This document shows positions 26,751 to 36,011 of a stretch of DNA of 64,000 nt, piece after piece (the stretch's first letter is position 1; every line of letters starts with the position of its first letter). A program made the position numbers and the translations under genes. The notes under the pieces are model-generated. The model did no database searches and was not told the DNA's origin. It was given only the letters and a program-made list of their open reading frames with translations. The DNA comes from Aliibacillus thermotolerans (lineage in GTDB: Bacteria; Bacillota; Bacilli; Bacillales; Marinococcaceae), in assembly GCF_027853235.1 (NCBI RefSeq), contig NZ_WKJG01000061.1, forward strand, positions 1 to 64,000, in the 5' to 3' direction.

Positions 26751-27328
26751 TGCTTGCCACTTCCTTCTTGCATTTCCTGGAATTCAAATAAAACTCGAGC
26801 TGCTTTTCCTTCTTCGAGTTCTACAATGTGCTTACTATCAGATGCTGCGGTATATTGATAAAACCCTTCTTTTTCTGTTTTGGTTTGATTTCGCAACGCT
26901 TGTCTACTTGAAGCCAATAATGAAAATGTGTCATCTGGATTTGCTACAGCTTTGAATTTCATATGGTGGGATCCATATCCTTGCGAAAGTTTAATACTTC
27001 CTGCTTTCATTGATTGAAGGGGTGTGATATGACAATCCAGTCCTGCAGATGTTGTTCCCAGATTAAATATGACAATCGTTTCTTTACTTCTAACCACTCC
27101 ATTATAGAAACGAACTGGGAGAACCCCGCTTTCTTCTCTATATTTTTCAAGTGAGGTTTCTGTGTTTAAGACATATCCCGTTAGCTTATCGCCTTCTTGA
27201 AGTTGTATATCTGTATAATAAATCGTCCCCGTACAGTCTGTAACGAACAATTTCAAAGTTACATTTACGACTCTTTTATCTTCTTTCACACGTATCGTTT
27301 CACTAAATCGAGTAAATTGTATCGCCAT
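26747..27328 (-). CDS. Phage tail protein of unknown function
   Basis: A 193-residue protein. Its first 60 residues (VNVTLKLFVTDCTGTIYYTDIQLQEGDKLTGYV) are similar to the smaller neighbour at 27338-27541, so both have an LFVxDCTGxxYxTDIxLQxG core. The rest is beta-rich. It overlaps the GH18 gene by four bases. A baseplate or receptor-binding adaptor role is inferred from position. Confidence 0.6.
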   Translation of the reverse strand: MAIQFTRFSETIRVKEDKRVVNVTLKLFVTDCTGTIYYTDIQLQEGDKLTGYVLNTETSLEKYREESGVLPVRFYNGVVRSKETIVIFNLGTTSAGLDCHITPLQSMKAGSIKLSQGYGSHHMKFKAVANPDDTFSLLASSRQALRNQTKTEKEGFYQYTAASDSKHIVELEEGKAARVLFEFQEMQEGSGKQ

Positions 27329-27337
27329 TCAAATCAC

Positions 27338-27541
27338 CTAACCATCAAGTGTCCACTTTATTTCTGATACATGCCCAACCCACCCAGTAGCGATTGAACC
27401 ACCTTGCAATAGAATATCCGTAAAATATACAGCTCCAGTACAATCTCTTACAAATAAGCGAATTGTTATTTTTCTAATCTTTTCAGAACCTTTAGGATTT
27501 ATTGCATGTGCAGTTTGAGTTAAAAACACCATTTCCAACAC
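27338..27541 (-). CDS. Small phage tail protein, paralogue of the next gene
   Basis: 67 residues with ITIRLFVRDCTGAVYFTDILLQGG, the same core as the 193-residue neighbour downstream. It lies between the large tail lysin-like gene and that neighbour in the same operon. I infer that it is a truncated paralogue or a separate small baseplate component. No further function is visible. Confidence 0.6.
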   Translation of the reverse strand: MLEMVFLTQTAHAINPKGSEKIRKITIRLFVRDCTGAVYFTDILLQGGSIATGWVGHVSEIKWTLDG

Positions 27542-27543
27542 CT

Positions 27544-30063
27544 CTAATATAAATCTATGATTCTTTTTTCAATCGAACCATCTTCGTATTCAATTTCCAC
27601 TTCAATCCCTACTTGCCCATTTGGCCCTTTCTCTAGATTTTCAGAACCAATTTGTGCGGATATAGTATAATTCTTTCGATTTGCTGGATATACGGTTTGA
27701 TACATAGATTTCGTCATTCCCAAAACACCTTCTGCTTTAAAAGATGCATCACCGCTTGCACCATTATTCGTATCAACATTAAAACCAGAATTCACCCAGT
27801 AAGTAAATCCATCATCTGCTCTGGAGTTTCTTAAATGGTTAAACGGTACTAAATCTTTTATTTCCTGCCGATCAAGCACATCTGTGTCATGTAGCATATC
27901 TGCAGCCTTATCCCACTGGGCTGATGAATCACCTAATTCTTTTAATTTTGTCGATAATTCAATCACTGTTTTCCATGGTTCTTGCAAATTGTACTGCCTG
28001 CGTACGATACGAGTCTTCACTTGTAAATTTAATTCTTTATCGTTAACGGTAACAATATCTCCTAGATCCCACTCTTCATGTTCATAACCTGTTAGTACGG
28101 ATAAGTCCATAGCAGTTAAAACATAAGACACTCTTGGCTTTGCGTATTGACCTAACCTCATATTTGCAAACTCTAACATTTGATAAGGATTGCTAAATGA
28201 TGAGGCATCAAGTGTTGCAATTCGAACTTCCGATGTAAAACTATAATCTTCTACATATGCTTTGTTATTATTGATAGATGAAAATGTCATGCCATCTTTA
28301 CCGTATGCGTATAATCTTGTCACTAAACTTCTTGTATCCACTGTTCTTTGAATACTTTTCATATTCTTTCTATAGCTAAATAACGCACCACTATCTTTAC
28401 CGCCAAATGTCAGTAAATGAACTAAACGATTCGCACTATCAAAAATTAAATCTCCACCATGGATATTTTGCACTTCTCGTAATATAGATAATGCATTTTT
28501 CTCCTCTGATTCCCACGTCCGCTTTGTAGTTACATTCATATTTCCAACAGACCACCCCGTTCCTTCTAACGCATATTTCATCGGGACATCAGCAGTATCT
28601 GCATTAAATTCAATAGGCTGTTTGTCCGTACTAAAAGCTAAGTCATAAAAATCTGCTTCTGCATATACGTGAGTGATGATATTACCTTCTTGGCTTTTTT
28701 CATCCGTTATCGTTCGTATGCGATACACATCGTCTACGATTTGAATTTGTTTTTCGTTTTCAATACTTTCCCTTTTTAAATCATGAAAAGGAATCTTAAA
28801 CTCTAAGATGTCAGCACCATTAATTTCACTTGTAACAATGACATCAAACGCATTTTCTAAAACTGCATCCCATGCTCCATTACTATCCAAAACGACAGGC
28901 CTAGCAAATCCAAGTTTTTCATAGACAGGTTTTGGGATATCATGCAATATAACTTCTATTAGTTTCGGTGTTTTCGTTTCATCTTCTGTCGTTAAAGTAA
29001 TGCGATAGCGGATATAGGCTCTATTAGGTGAAATTAATTCACCTGTTGGTCCAATTGTTTGCCACGAAGTCCAATCCTCAAGGTCATCTGATGTGGATGT
29101 TTCAACTAAACTAATCGCAGTGGTCCCAGCAATATATTCACTAGTTACTGAAACTCTACCATTGCCACCTAAACCACACTTTTTAGGTACTGTATAGAGC
29201 ACACCACTACTTGGATATTTGTTATCTTCTTGCTTTAAAATAACAGCACCTGGTTCCGTTAATGCATCGACTTGGGATGCACTATCTGCACCATTTGCTT
29301 GAATAGAAGATTTAAAGTATAAGTGTATATCTTCCATCGTTAACTTTGAATCTTTCTCAAAAAACCAATCATCAAAACCTCCAGCATAGTAATACGTATC
29401 TTGTAACATACCCATGACAATGTCAGCGGTACATTCTTCATTCAATACACCTGTATAATTTCTTACAAGTGATTGCCAAGTCGTCCCATTCGACCTATCA
29501 CCGATAAAGTTTTGAATTGTTTTATTGTTTCTATTAATAATTGTTGTGATAAAATACCAGCCATTATTTACAAAGCTAATACTTGGTGTCTCGGATGTAT
29601 CATAAATTAATGTCCCAGCATTGTTATAAAGCATTAATCGTAGTCTTCCTTGATATAACGACATATATAGGATTGGTTGTCCGGGTCCATTCCTTGTACT
29701 AAATATAGGAATAAATGTTTGACCAATTGAATAGGTTGTCGGATTTATCCAGCCACCAACTACAATTTTCTCCCCTAAATCAGTAAAAAAGCTACCATCA
29801 TTGGTAGCGGTAAGATATGTCTTTTCACTTGTTGGATTGACAATATTCTGCCTGAAAAATCGCCCAAACCTTCCTGCTACTAAACTTGAAGATGTTCCAG
29901 ACCAATTTGATATAGTAAAATGATGATTATTCGTACTGATGTCTTTTAACTGATTATCATTTGGCTGTGATTCATTAAAACGCCATAATGCAACTGTTTC
30001 ATCATGAATCGGAAACTCACCAGTAAAATCTGTTTGAGATGTTACAACCGATTTAATCGCCAT
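27544..30063 (-). CDS. Tail-tip protein (Tal-like) with N-terminal LamG domain
   Basis: 839 residues. Residues about 20-250 form a concanavalin/LamG-like module (VALWRFNES, GGWINPTTYS, WYFITTIINR). From about 395 on comes the phage tail endopeptidase/Gp37-like domain: AFDVIVTSEINGADILEFKIPFHD, then IVDDVYRIRTI, and LVTRLYAYGKDG. This N-terminal-hub type occurs at the siphophage tail tip just after Dit. It probably holds host-binding modules, with no catalytic motif that I could confirm. Confidence 0.78.
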   Translation of the reverse strand: MAIKSVVTSQTDFTGEFPIHDETVALWRFNESQPNDNQLKDISTNNHHFTISNWSGTSSSLVAGRFGRFFRQNIVNPTSEKTYLTATNDGSFFTDLGEKIVVGGWINPTTYSIGQTFIPIFSTRNGPGQPILYMSLYQGRLRLMLYNNAGTLIYDTSETPSISFVNNGWYFITTIINRNNKTIQNFIGDRSNGTTWQSLVRNYTGVLNEECTADIVMGMLQDTYYYAGGFDDWFFEKDSKLTMEDIHLYFKSSIQANGADSASQVDALTEPGAVILKQEDNKYPSSGVLYTVPKKCGLGGNGRVSVTSEYIAGTTAISLVETSTSDDLEDWTSWQTIGPTGELISPNRAYIRYRITLTTEDETKTPKLIEVILHDIPKPVYEKLGFARPVVLDSNGAWDAVLENAFDVIVTSEINGADILEFKIPFHDLKRESIENEKQIQIVDDVYRIRTITDEKSQEGNIITHVYAEADFYDLAFSTDKQPIEFNADTADVPMKYALEGTGWSVGNMNVTTKRTWESEEKNALSILREVQNIHGGDLIFDSANRLVHLLTFGGKDSGALFSYRKNMKSIQRTVDTRSLVTRLYAYGKDGMTFSSINNNKAYVEDYSFTSEVRIATLDASSFSNPYQMLEFANMRLGQYAKPRVSYVLTAMDLSVLTGYEHEEWDLGDIVTVNDKELNLQVKTRIVRRQYNLQEPWKTVIELSTKLKELGDSSAQWDKAADMLHDTDVLDRQEIKDLVPFNHLRNSRADDGFTYWVNSGFNVDTNNGASGDASFKAEGVLGMTKSMYQTVYPANRKNYTISAQIGSENLEKGPNGQVGIEVEIEYEDGSIEKRIIDLY

Positions 30064-30070
30064 AATAAAA

Positions 30071-30844
30071 TCACCTCCATCTACTTTGACTTAATATGTG
30101 AAGTTCCGTAAATGCTGCTCCTGTACTATTTACTTTTATTTCATTACTACCAGGATATAAAACTGGAAAATTTAACTCATCTAAAACAGATAAACCATTC
30201 CGAACCGTATTTCCACTTGTATCTGTTATTTTTGCAGTTAGTAATCCACTATCAACGATTAATATTTCATTTGATGATAATGGTCCATTAACTTTTAAAC
30301 TTTCGCCATTTGTGGTAACCGTTAAAAATGTTGAACTTGAACTACTGATATTTCCTTTCATTCGATATATCGGGAAAGATTCTATATTGCCTAACTCCCT
30401 TTCAACTACATGGCTACCAGTAGAATTAATCGTAAATTGCTCATCTGTAATCGCATAACCATAAGGGTCTGGACAAACAAATGTAAGTTCAAAGGAACCT
30501 GCACTTCTTAATATTCGTTCACAATCCACTTCCTCTACTAAACGTGCTAAAAAATATCTGTTTGGAATATCGTCTAGCACTAATTGTTTTAATCCTAAAT
30601 TAGGGTTCAACCATTCAGCTACATCATCCAATAGATGAATTACTTCGGTAAATGAATGCTGCGGAAAAATATTACAAATGACTTTGATATATTTTTCTGA
30701 TGTATCTGAACCTAGATCGGCAATTCCCATTCGACCAGGTATAACTTCAAATGCGTTTCTAGGAGCGGGAGAAACTTGCCAACTAACAATTCTTGCGGTG
30801 ATTTTCATGTTTTTTGAATGAACTCCATCAAACGTAAACCCCAA
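30071..30844 (-). CDS. Distal tail protein (Dit)
   Basis: 257 residues with the Sipho_tail/Dit pattern: FTFDGVHSKNMKI at the start, the belt region VIPGRMGIADLG, RYFLARLVEEVD and SFELTFVCPDPYGYA. Dit hexamers join the tail tube to the tip. Its place between the tape measure and the Tal-like gene is the usual siphophage order. Confidence 0.88.
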   Translation of the reverse strand: MGFTFDGVHSKNMKITARIVSWQVSPAPRNAFEVIPGRMGIADLGSDTSEKYIKVICNIFPQHSFTEVIHLLDDVAEWLNPNLGLKQLVLDDIPNRYFLARLVEEVDCERILRSAGSFELTFVCPDPYGYAITDEQFTINSTGSHVVERELGNIESFPIYRMKGNISSSSSTFLTVTTNGESLKVNGPLSSNEILIVDSGLLTAKITDTSGNTVRNGLSVLDELNFPVLYPGSNEIKVNSTGAAFTELHILSQSRWR

Positions 30845-30859
30845 TTATCCCACTCCTTT

Positions 30860-33481
30860 CTAACTTGGCACGAACCTTCCTTGTGCTCGAGACCCTGTTT
30901 GAATTAAGTTATATAATTCTTGTGAAACTTTTCTAATATCATCTTCACTTCTGACAATCATTTGTTGGATTGTAATTAAGGAACCATAGCCATCTTGACT
31001 CGTTGCGATACCATTTGCCCCAACATTCACGTTTGATTGAATGTCGAAGTCTGTCGGAACTGCATCTTGTATATCCTCAGATACTTGACTCATTGCCTTA
31101 TCAAAACCAACCCCTAAACCTTGAGCCATATCATCACCAATACCAGCAAATACAGTTGATGGTGATTTAATACCAAGTAAACCTTTTACTCCACTTACAA
31201 TTCCACCTACAAAATTACTGATTTTATCTTTGATCCAAGTAACCATAGAGGCAATTCCATCCCAAAGACCACGTACAATATTTCGACCGATATCGACAAT
31301 TGCAATTGCTGCTTTTCCTATTCCCGTAATTAATGCCATCACAATTTGTGGTAAAGCAGCGACCAGGGAAGGTATAGCTTTAATTATGCCAACTACTAAT
31401 TGCAAAATGATACGGATCCCCATATCGATAATCATCGGTAAGTTTGAGGTAATAAAGTTTATAATTGAATTTATTATTTGTGGTAAGGCAGCTATCAATC
31501 TAGGTAAAGCTGCAACAATACCTTCAGCTAAAGCCATAATAATTCGAAGAGCCGCATTTAATATTTGTCCTAAATTATTGATTAACGTATCTACAATTAA
31601 AATGATTGCATCTATAACCGCTGGAATTAGCTGTGGCAAGGCACCTGCTATCCCATTCGCTAATGCGATAACAATTTGGATGGCCGCTTCAATTAAAATA
31701 GGTAAATTTTCAATAATAAATTCCGCAACAGTTGTTACTAAATATACGACCATTTCAACTAACGGCTCGATATTCCCTACAATCGCCTCAATAATTCCTG
31801 TTAATAACGCAATCGCACCTTCTAATAAAGGTGGCAGTAAAGTAGGCAAAAGTTCTACCAATACATTCACCAGCTCTGTTAGCATTGTGGCTATCATATC
31901 AATGGCACCCGGGATATACTCTGTAATTCGATTAATTCCTTGAATTAAAAAAGATGATATTCTCTCGCCTATAGCGGTAATATCACCTTCTTGGAATCCA
32001 TCATTTAATATTTCAGTTATATCTCGAACTAATTCTGTTACATCACCAACTGCTCCTTGGGCCATTTCTGCAAACTGTTCTCCAATAACAATTTGTAAAC
32101 CTTCATAAGCTGACTTTAAGCTCCGAACTGAACCTGCTAAACCACTTTCCATGGTATCCGACATTTGTTGTGCGGCACCATCAGCATTTTCAAGTTCCTT
32201 ATATAGATTATTCATCTCATCGCCAGTTCCAGATAGTAATGCATTAACGCCCGCTAGATCTTGTTTATTGAAAATATTACTTAATGCGTTCATTTTATCT
32301 GCTTCTGACAAACCATCTAGTTCTTTATTTAAATCAGTAAATATGTCGTTCATATCTCGAATATTCCCTGATGAATCAGTAACGCTTATACCTAGACTTT
32401 CTAATTCTTTTGCAGCAGCTGAAGTTGGAGACGTTAAAGACATAATGATGTTTCTTAGTTTCGTTCCACCTTCTGCCCCTTTTATCCCCCTGTTAGCAAG
32501 GACTCCCAACATCACATTCAAAGTATCTAAATCTTGCCCAGCATTTTTCATTGTCGCTCCCGCAACAAGTATTCCTTCACCTAATTGCTGTACATCTGTG
32601 TTGGACTTTTGTGATGTCTTTGCCATTTTGTCCATGTACATGTCCATATCAGCAATTTCAAGGCCTAAAGCCGCCATCGAGTCTGTTACTAAATCAGATG
32701 CTCTTGCTAAATCCATATCACCCGCGGCAGCAAGTGTAAGCACACCTGGAAGTGCTCCTATCGCCTGTTCTGTATCATATCCTGCTAAAGCTAGGTAATT
32801 TAATGCCTCAGCTGATTCCGATGCCGAGAAACGTGTACTTGCTCCCGCATCTTTTGCTGCTTGAGATAATTTATTGAAGGCTTCTTCCCCTTCTTCACCG
32901 GCTAGTCCCATCGTTGCCTGAACTTGCTTCATGGCATCTTCATATTCGCCATAAACATTTAAAGAGTCCTTTATAAACTTACCTGATGCGACTGCCCCAG
33001 TTCCGATTGCAGCCATTGCTGCGGCGGCTGCTTTTAAGCCTGCTACCAATACTTTACCCGCAATTTCACCCGCTGTTTTTAAACCATTCACAAGTTTTTC
33101 AACTTTTTCTCGGTTAAGCTTCTTTACTTCCTCTTGTGAGTCCTTCAGTTCACGTTCTAAATTATTTAATTCGGCATTCGCATTATTTAACTGAGTTTGC
33201 CATGACAATGTTCTTCTATCATTTTCTCCAAAGGATTCAGCAGCATTGGCAAGAGCCTTTTCTAGCGTTGATATTTTTTCCTTTTGTGCATCAATCTCTT
33301 TATTTAGTACTGTATTTCTCGCTGTTATTGCCTTAATTGACTTATCATTTCTATCGAATTCTGATGTCACTAGCTTCATTTCAGAGCCTAAGACTCTGAA
33401 ACTTTGGTTAATTTCCCTTAGAGATTTCTTAAATTCTCGTTCCCCTTCAACACCAATTTTAAGCCCAAAATTATCCGCCAT
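30860..33481 (-). CDS. Phage tape measure protein
   Basis: 873 residues. N-terminal coiled coils occupy about residues 1-130. A TIGR01760-type tail tape measure core (GSKFRETSE-like DAGASTRFSASESAEALNYLALAGYD, TSQKSNTDVQQLGEGILVAGATMKNAG) follows. Then come long hydrophobic, Ile/Leu/Val-rich repeats with INLIP-like spacing (about residues 500-730) and a conserved end with GIKSPSTVFAGIGDDMAQGL. It sets tail length. It is preceded by a terminator on its own strand. Confidence 0.92.
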   Translation of the reverse strand: MADNFGLKIGVEGEREFKKSLREINQSFRVLGSEMKLVTSEFDRNDKSIKAITARNTVLNKEIDAQKEKISTLEKALANAAESFGENDRRTLSWQTQLNNANAELNNLERELKDSQEEVKKLNREKVEKLVNGLKTAGEIAGKVLVAGLKAAAAAMAAIGTGAVASGKFIKDSLNVYGEYEDAMKQVQATMGLAGEEGEEAFNKLSQAAKDAGASTRFSASESAEALNYLALAGYDTEQAIGALPGVLTLAAAGDMDLARASDLVTDSMAALGLEIADMDMYMDKMAKTSQKSNTDVQQLGEGILVAGATMKNAGQDLDTLNVMLGVLANRGIKGAEGGTKLRNIIMSLTSPTSAAAKELESLGISVTDSSGNIRDMNDIFTDLNKELDGLSEADKMNALSNIFNKQDLAGVNALLSGTGDEMNNLYKELENADGAAQQMSDTMESGLAGSVRSLKSAYEGLQIVIGEQFAEMAQGAVGDVTELVRDITEILNDGFQEGDITAIGERISSFLIQGINRITEYIPGAIDMIATMLTELVNVLVELLPTLLPPLLEGAIALLTGIIEAIVGNIEPLVEMVVYLVTTVAEFIIENLPILIEAAIQIVIALANGIAGALPQLIPAVIDAIILIVDTLINNLGQILNAALRIIMALAEGIVAALPRLIAALPQIINSIINFITSNLPMIIDMGIRIILQLVVGIIKAIPSLVAALPQIVMALITGIGKAAIAIVDIGRNIVRGLWDGIASMVTWIKDKISNFVGGIVSGVKGLLGIKSPSTVFAGIGDDMAQGLGVGFDKAMSQVSEDIQDAVPTDFDIQSNVNVGANGIATSQDGYGSLITIQQMIVRSEDDIRKVSQELYNLIQTGSRAQGRFVPS

Positions 33482-33510
33482 ACTGCCACCTCCCTTTAAA
33501 AATGAACATA

Positions 33511-33536
33511 AAAAAAGAACAATCTATTGATTGTCC
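33511..33536 (-). terminator. Terminator between the GIY-YIG gene and the tape measure gene
   Basis: On the minus strand GGACAATC and GATTGTTC form an 8-bp stem around AATA, followed by TTTTTT. It lies behind the GIY-YIG gene and 30 bases ahead of the tape measure ATG, so the small gene is a closed transcription unit. Confidence 0.8.
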
Positions 33537-33573
33537 TTTACCTTGTTCATATAAATATTCTTGATGTATTTTT

Positions 33574-33978
33574 TTAATTACCTACCTTATCATTTAAAAA
33601 GTCCGTAAGTGATTCTATTTTATCTTCAATTTTTTTCATACGATCTGAAATTCCACTTTGTATAAGAGGAGAATTTTTCTTAATGTAGTCTAATTCTTTT
33701 ATCTTTCGATTTTTTTTACTTTTTTCATTACCAATTAACCTAAATTCTAATGTTATTGATTCATCACATATCGTTTTATTAGTAAACCCAAAATATTCTG
33801 GACTCTTTTTCAATTCATACAAGTGTGATGCACATCTTACTAAAACAAATACCGATTCTCCTACATAAAGTACTTTAGAATCTCCATCCTTACTAATAAC
33901 TATTTCATAGACCCCAGAACCTATTGCTTTGATTAAATCATTATTAAAAAAATTGATTTTAATTTTAATTATTATCAC
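33574..33978 (-). CDS. GIY-YIG-like endonuclease domain protein, probable homing/moron gene
   Basis: 134 residues. The GIY-YIG motifs appear as GVYEIVI (GVY) and VLYVGES (YVG), followed by RCASHLYEL (Arg/His region) and KELDYIKKNSPLIQ, which holds the catalytic Glu. A C-terminal coil follows. The nominal start is GTG 33978 behind AGAAAGAA. It has its own TATAAT promoter and terminator and interrupts the normal tail chaperone - tape measure order. It may be a free-standing homing endonuclease. Confidence 0.65.
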   Translation of the reverse strand: MIIIKIKINFFNNDLIKAIGSGVYEIVISKDGDSKVLYVGESVFVLVRCASHLYELKKSPEYFGFTNKTICDESITLEFRLIGNEKSKKNRKIKELDYIKKNSPLIQSGISDRMKKIEDKIESLTDFLNDKVGN

Positions 33979-34015
33979 TTCTTTCTTCTAGTAGATAAGT
34001 ATGTGTAGCATTTAT

Positions 34016-34044
34016 ATTATAGTCGAAGTACTACTAAATTGTAA
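34016..34044 (-). promoter_or_regulatory. Promoter of the GIY-YIG gene
   Basis: On the minus strand TTACAA (34044-34039), a 17-base spacer and a perfect TATAAT (34021-34016). It starts right behind the stop codon of the gpT frame, about 40 bases upstream of the GIY-YIG start. Confidence 0.6.
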
Positions 34045-34048
34045 TTTA

Positions 34049-34620
34049 TTAAATGCCATAAGGAATGATGTCATCAATGGATAGTTCATTTTTAGGTTTT
34101 GTAAGACCTGTGAATTGTTTGTGGATTTCCCATTGATCAAGTAAATGGCCAATAGGCATTAACCACACTTCTTCTTCAGTCCTTTTTAGCTGAGTGACTC
34201 CATAATAAATAAGTCGAGCAAACATTTCTTCATCGTTTACTCGACCACTTCGTTTTTTGTATCGGTTTCCTCCGACTCAATATATCGTTTTGTCCCTTTA
34301 AACATTGCTTCCATAATTGCATCTTTAAAAGTTGCCATTTCAACAGGTGATGTTAACAGTTCCACATCATCTTCCGTTAACAACTCTTTCTTTTCTTCAT
34401 TTAATCGATTATGGATATAGATACTTTGATTGGCAAGCAGGGTAATTAACCAGACAATCTCGTCTAAAGCCATTTCAAAATTTTCAGCTTTCATTAACTT
34501 CTCACCTAAATCTTCAAGGCCACCATACCTTTTTGCAATTTCCTTTGTCGCTTTTGTTGTTAAGATTAATTCATAGTCCAAACCACCAATCGTAATCTTA
34601 GCACTTCTTTCATTCGTCAT
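34049..34620 (-). CDS. Tail assembly chaperone, frameshifted long form (gpGT-like)
   Basis: A -1 shift on A AAA AAC at 34258-34252 moves from ...ETDTKN into KRSGRVNDEEMFARLIYYG and runs to TAA 34051-34049. This adds about 68 residues with chaperone-like sequence (WLMPIGHLLDQWEIHKQF). The shifted frame has no own ATG with a ribosome binding site. The G/GT frameshift pair is conserved in tailed phages. The coordinates given cover both reading frames. Confidence 0.8.
34237..34620 (-). CDS. Tail assembly chaperone, short form (gpG-like)
   Basis: 127 residues, starting ITIGGLDYELILTTKATKEIAKRYGG, typical of the first tail assembly chaperone before a tape measure gene. It binds the tape measure protein during tail assembly. 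Near its 3' end the codons ACA AAA AAC contain a slippery A AAA AAC (34252-34258), where a part of ribosomes should shift to make the long form. Confidence 0.82.
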   Translation of the reverse strand: MTNERSAKITIGGLDYELILTTKATKEIAKRYGGLEDLGEKLMKAENFEMALDEIVWLITLLANQSIYIHNRLNEEKKELLTEDDVELLTSPVEMATFKDAIMEAMFKGTKRYIESEETDTKNEVVE

Positions 34621-34635
34621 AATTGATCGCTCCTT

Positions 34636-35232
34636 TTATCCTTCAGTCCCCGCAGCAAATACTGGTTCATACACTTCGCTATACCAACCAGTAATTATTT
34701 CTTGATTCACACCATCGTCACCTTCACTTACTTCAGCTTTCCATGGATGCTTTCCTTGACCATCAAGTTTGTTTCTTCGTAAAACCGTACCCTCAATTGT
34801 TGGTGTAGAGAAAGTAATACTATCTCCTTTTGTTGCGAGGTTTGTTGCTGGGATACCAAACTTTACTCGGTATAGCCAAAAGTATCGGTATTTTCCATTT
34901 GCCTTTTTCGCTCTAAATCCAATTGCAACTGGATCTCCACCGTCTTCACTTGTAGATATCAGTACATGATTATCGTCAATTGTTGCTCCAGTTAAATCAC
35001 TAGCTGCGGCCACACCGATATCATCAATACCAAGCGATAGTGTTCCGCTTTGAAATTCTTTAATCACTTCAGCCGCACCATCATCTGCATATAAAGTTGC
35101 CTCAGCTAATTCAACAGATAATTCAGCACTAATCGCCTTTGCTAAAGGAGTAGGAGTTTCATAGGTTTCATCACCGTTTTCTCCTTCTGTTATTGTTGCA
35201 TAATAAAGCCGATCAAGACCAATAGTCGCCAT
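34636..35232 (-). CDS. Major tail protein
   Basis: 198 residues of the phi13-type major tail protein family: ATIGLDRLYYATITEGENG at the start, ADDGAAEVIKEFQSGTLSLGID, and YFWLYRVKFGIPATNLATKGDSITF. It polymerises into the tail tube. It lies between tail completion and chaperone genes, as usual. Confidence 0.87.
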   Translation of the reverse strand: MATIGLDRLYYATITEGENGDETYETPTPLAKAISAELSVELAEATLYADDGAAEVIKEFQSGTLSLGIDDIGVAAASDLTGATIDDNHVLISTSEDGGDPVAIGFRAKKANGKYRYFWLYRVKFGIPATNLATKGDSITFSTPTIEGTVLRRNKLDGQGKHPWKAEVSEGDDGVNQEIITGWYSEVYEPVFAAGTEG

Positions 35233-35235
35233 AAA

Positions 35236-35583
35236 TTATTCCTCCATTTCAAATTCATAATATTTTGCCACATCAATTGCTAAATGATGATATCCAGTAT
35301 CATCTTCATGACCGATATATCTCCTATCTGTTATAACAAAGTCCGCACCCAAAAGAGTACGGACTAAGGTGTTTTTTATTGATGTATAATTCTTTTTTGA
35401 AAACAATGAAACTCTAACTTCTTGAACATCGTACTTCGGGAAATTGTCCGCATGTAATTCAAACATCTCAACAATTGGTGTAATGACAATATATAAATCA
35501 GGAGCAGTATCCGAAAAGATACCCGTTTCAACTGGAATACCACATTGTTCTGCAATTTGAGTCACTTCAGCTAGTACACTCAT
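35236..35583 (-). CDS. Tail terminator/completion-type protein
   Basis: 115 residues, with EVRVSLFSKKNYTSIKNTLVRTLLGADFVITDRRYIG and YHHLAIDVAKYYEF, consistent with the small tail-terminator/completion proteins found just before the major tail protein. The assignment rests on size and gene order. It overlaps the preceding gene by four bases. Confidence 0.6.
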   Translation of the reverse strand: MSVLAEVTQIAEQCGIPVETGIFSDTAPDLYIVITPIVEMFELHADNFPKYDVQEVRVSLFSKKNYTSIKNTLVRTLLGADFVITDRRYIGHEDDTGYHHLAIDVAKYYEFEMEE

Positions 35584-36011
35584 ATACTTTCCACTTCTTC
35601 TTCCAATTTTTTAATCATGGCATCCATACATGGCTGTCTTGATGTTCTTCTTGCAGGTTTTAAAAATGGCTTCGCAGGTTGTCCAGATTTCCCATATTCA
35701 ATGATGTTTCCTAATTTAGCATTGCTCACCCCGTCTTTACGCGGTTCATTAAACCCTACTTTAACATTATGGTTTCCCCTTCGGTCAACTAAGGCAGGTG
35801 ATACTCCTAATGCAGATACCAACTCACCAGTTGATCTACTCGGAAGTTTTGTGTCCTTCCCAATAACCGAGCTTAAATTAGACTTCATTTTATCTAATAC
35901 AATTTCTCCACCTGCTTCAAGAACTCTCGGAACAATTTCATCTGTCTTGTTGCCTAGCTTTGAAACCTTCATCAAAAACTCCTCTGGCATCTTTATATTT
36001 ACTTTAGCCAT
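35580..36011 (-). CDS. HK97 gp10-like tail completion protein
   Basis: 143 residues. VLEAGGEIVLDKMKSNLSSVIG in the first half and GNIIEYGKSGQPAKPFLKPARR near the end are the HK97_gp10_like pattern (AxPFxxPA). It joins head to tail. It overlaps neighbours on both sides. Confidence 0.85.
   Translation of the reverse strand: MAKVNIKMPEEFLMKVSKLGNKTDEIVPRVLEAGGEIVLDKMKSNLSSVIGKDTKLPSRSTGELVSALGVSPALVDRRGNHNVKVGFNEPRKDGVSNAKLGNIIEYGKSGQPAKPFLKPARRTSRQPCMDAMIKKLEEEVESI

Noticed and set aside
31230-31943. 237-codon plus-strand frame opposite the tape measure gene
   Set aside because: It is the antisense shadow of the Ile/Leu-rich repeats of the tape measure gene, with no start signals.
32151-32798. 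215-codon plus-strand frame opposite the tape measure gene
   Set aside because: Antisense shadow of a clearly coding minus-strand region.
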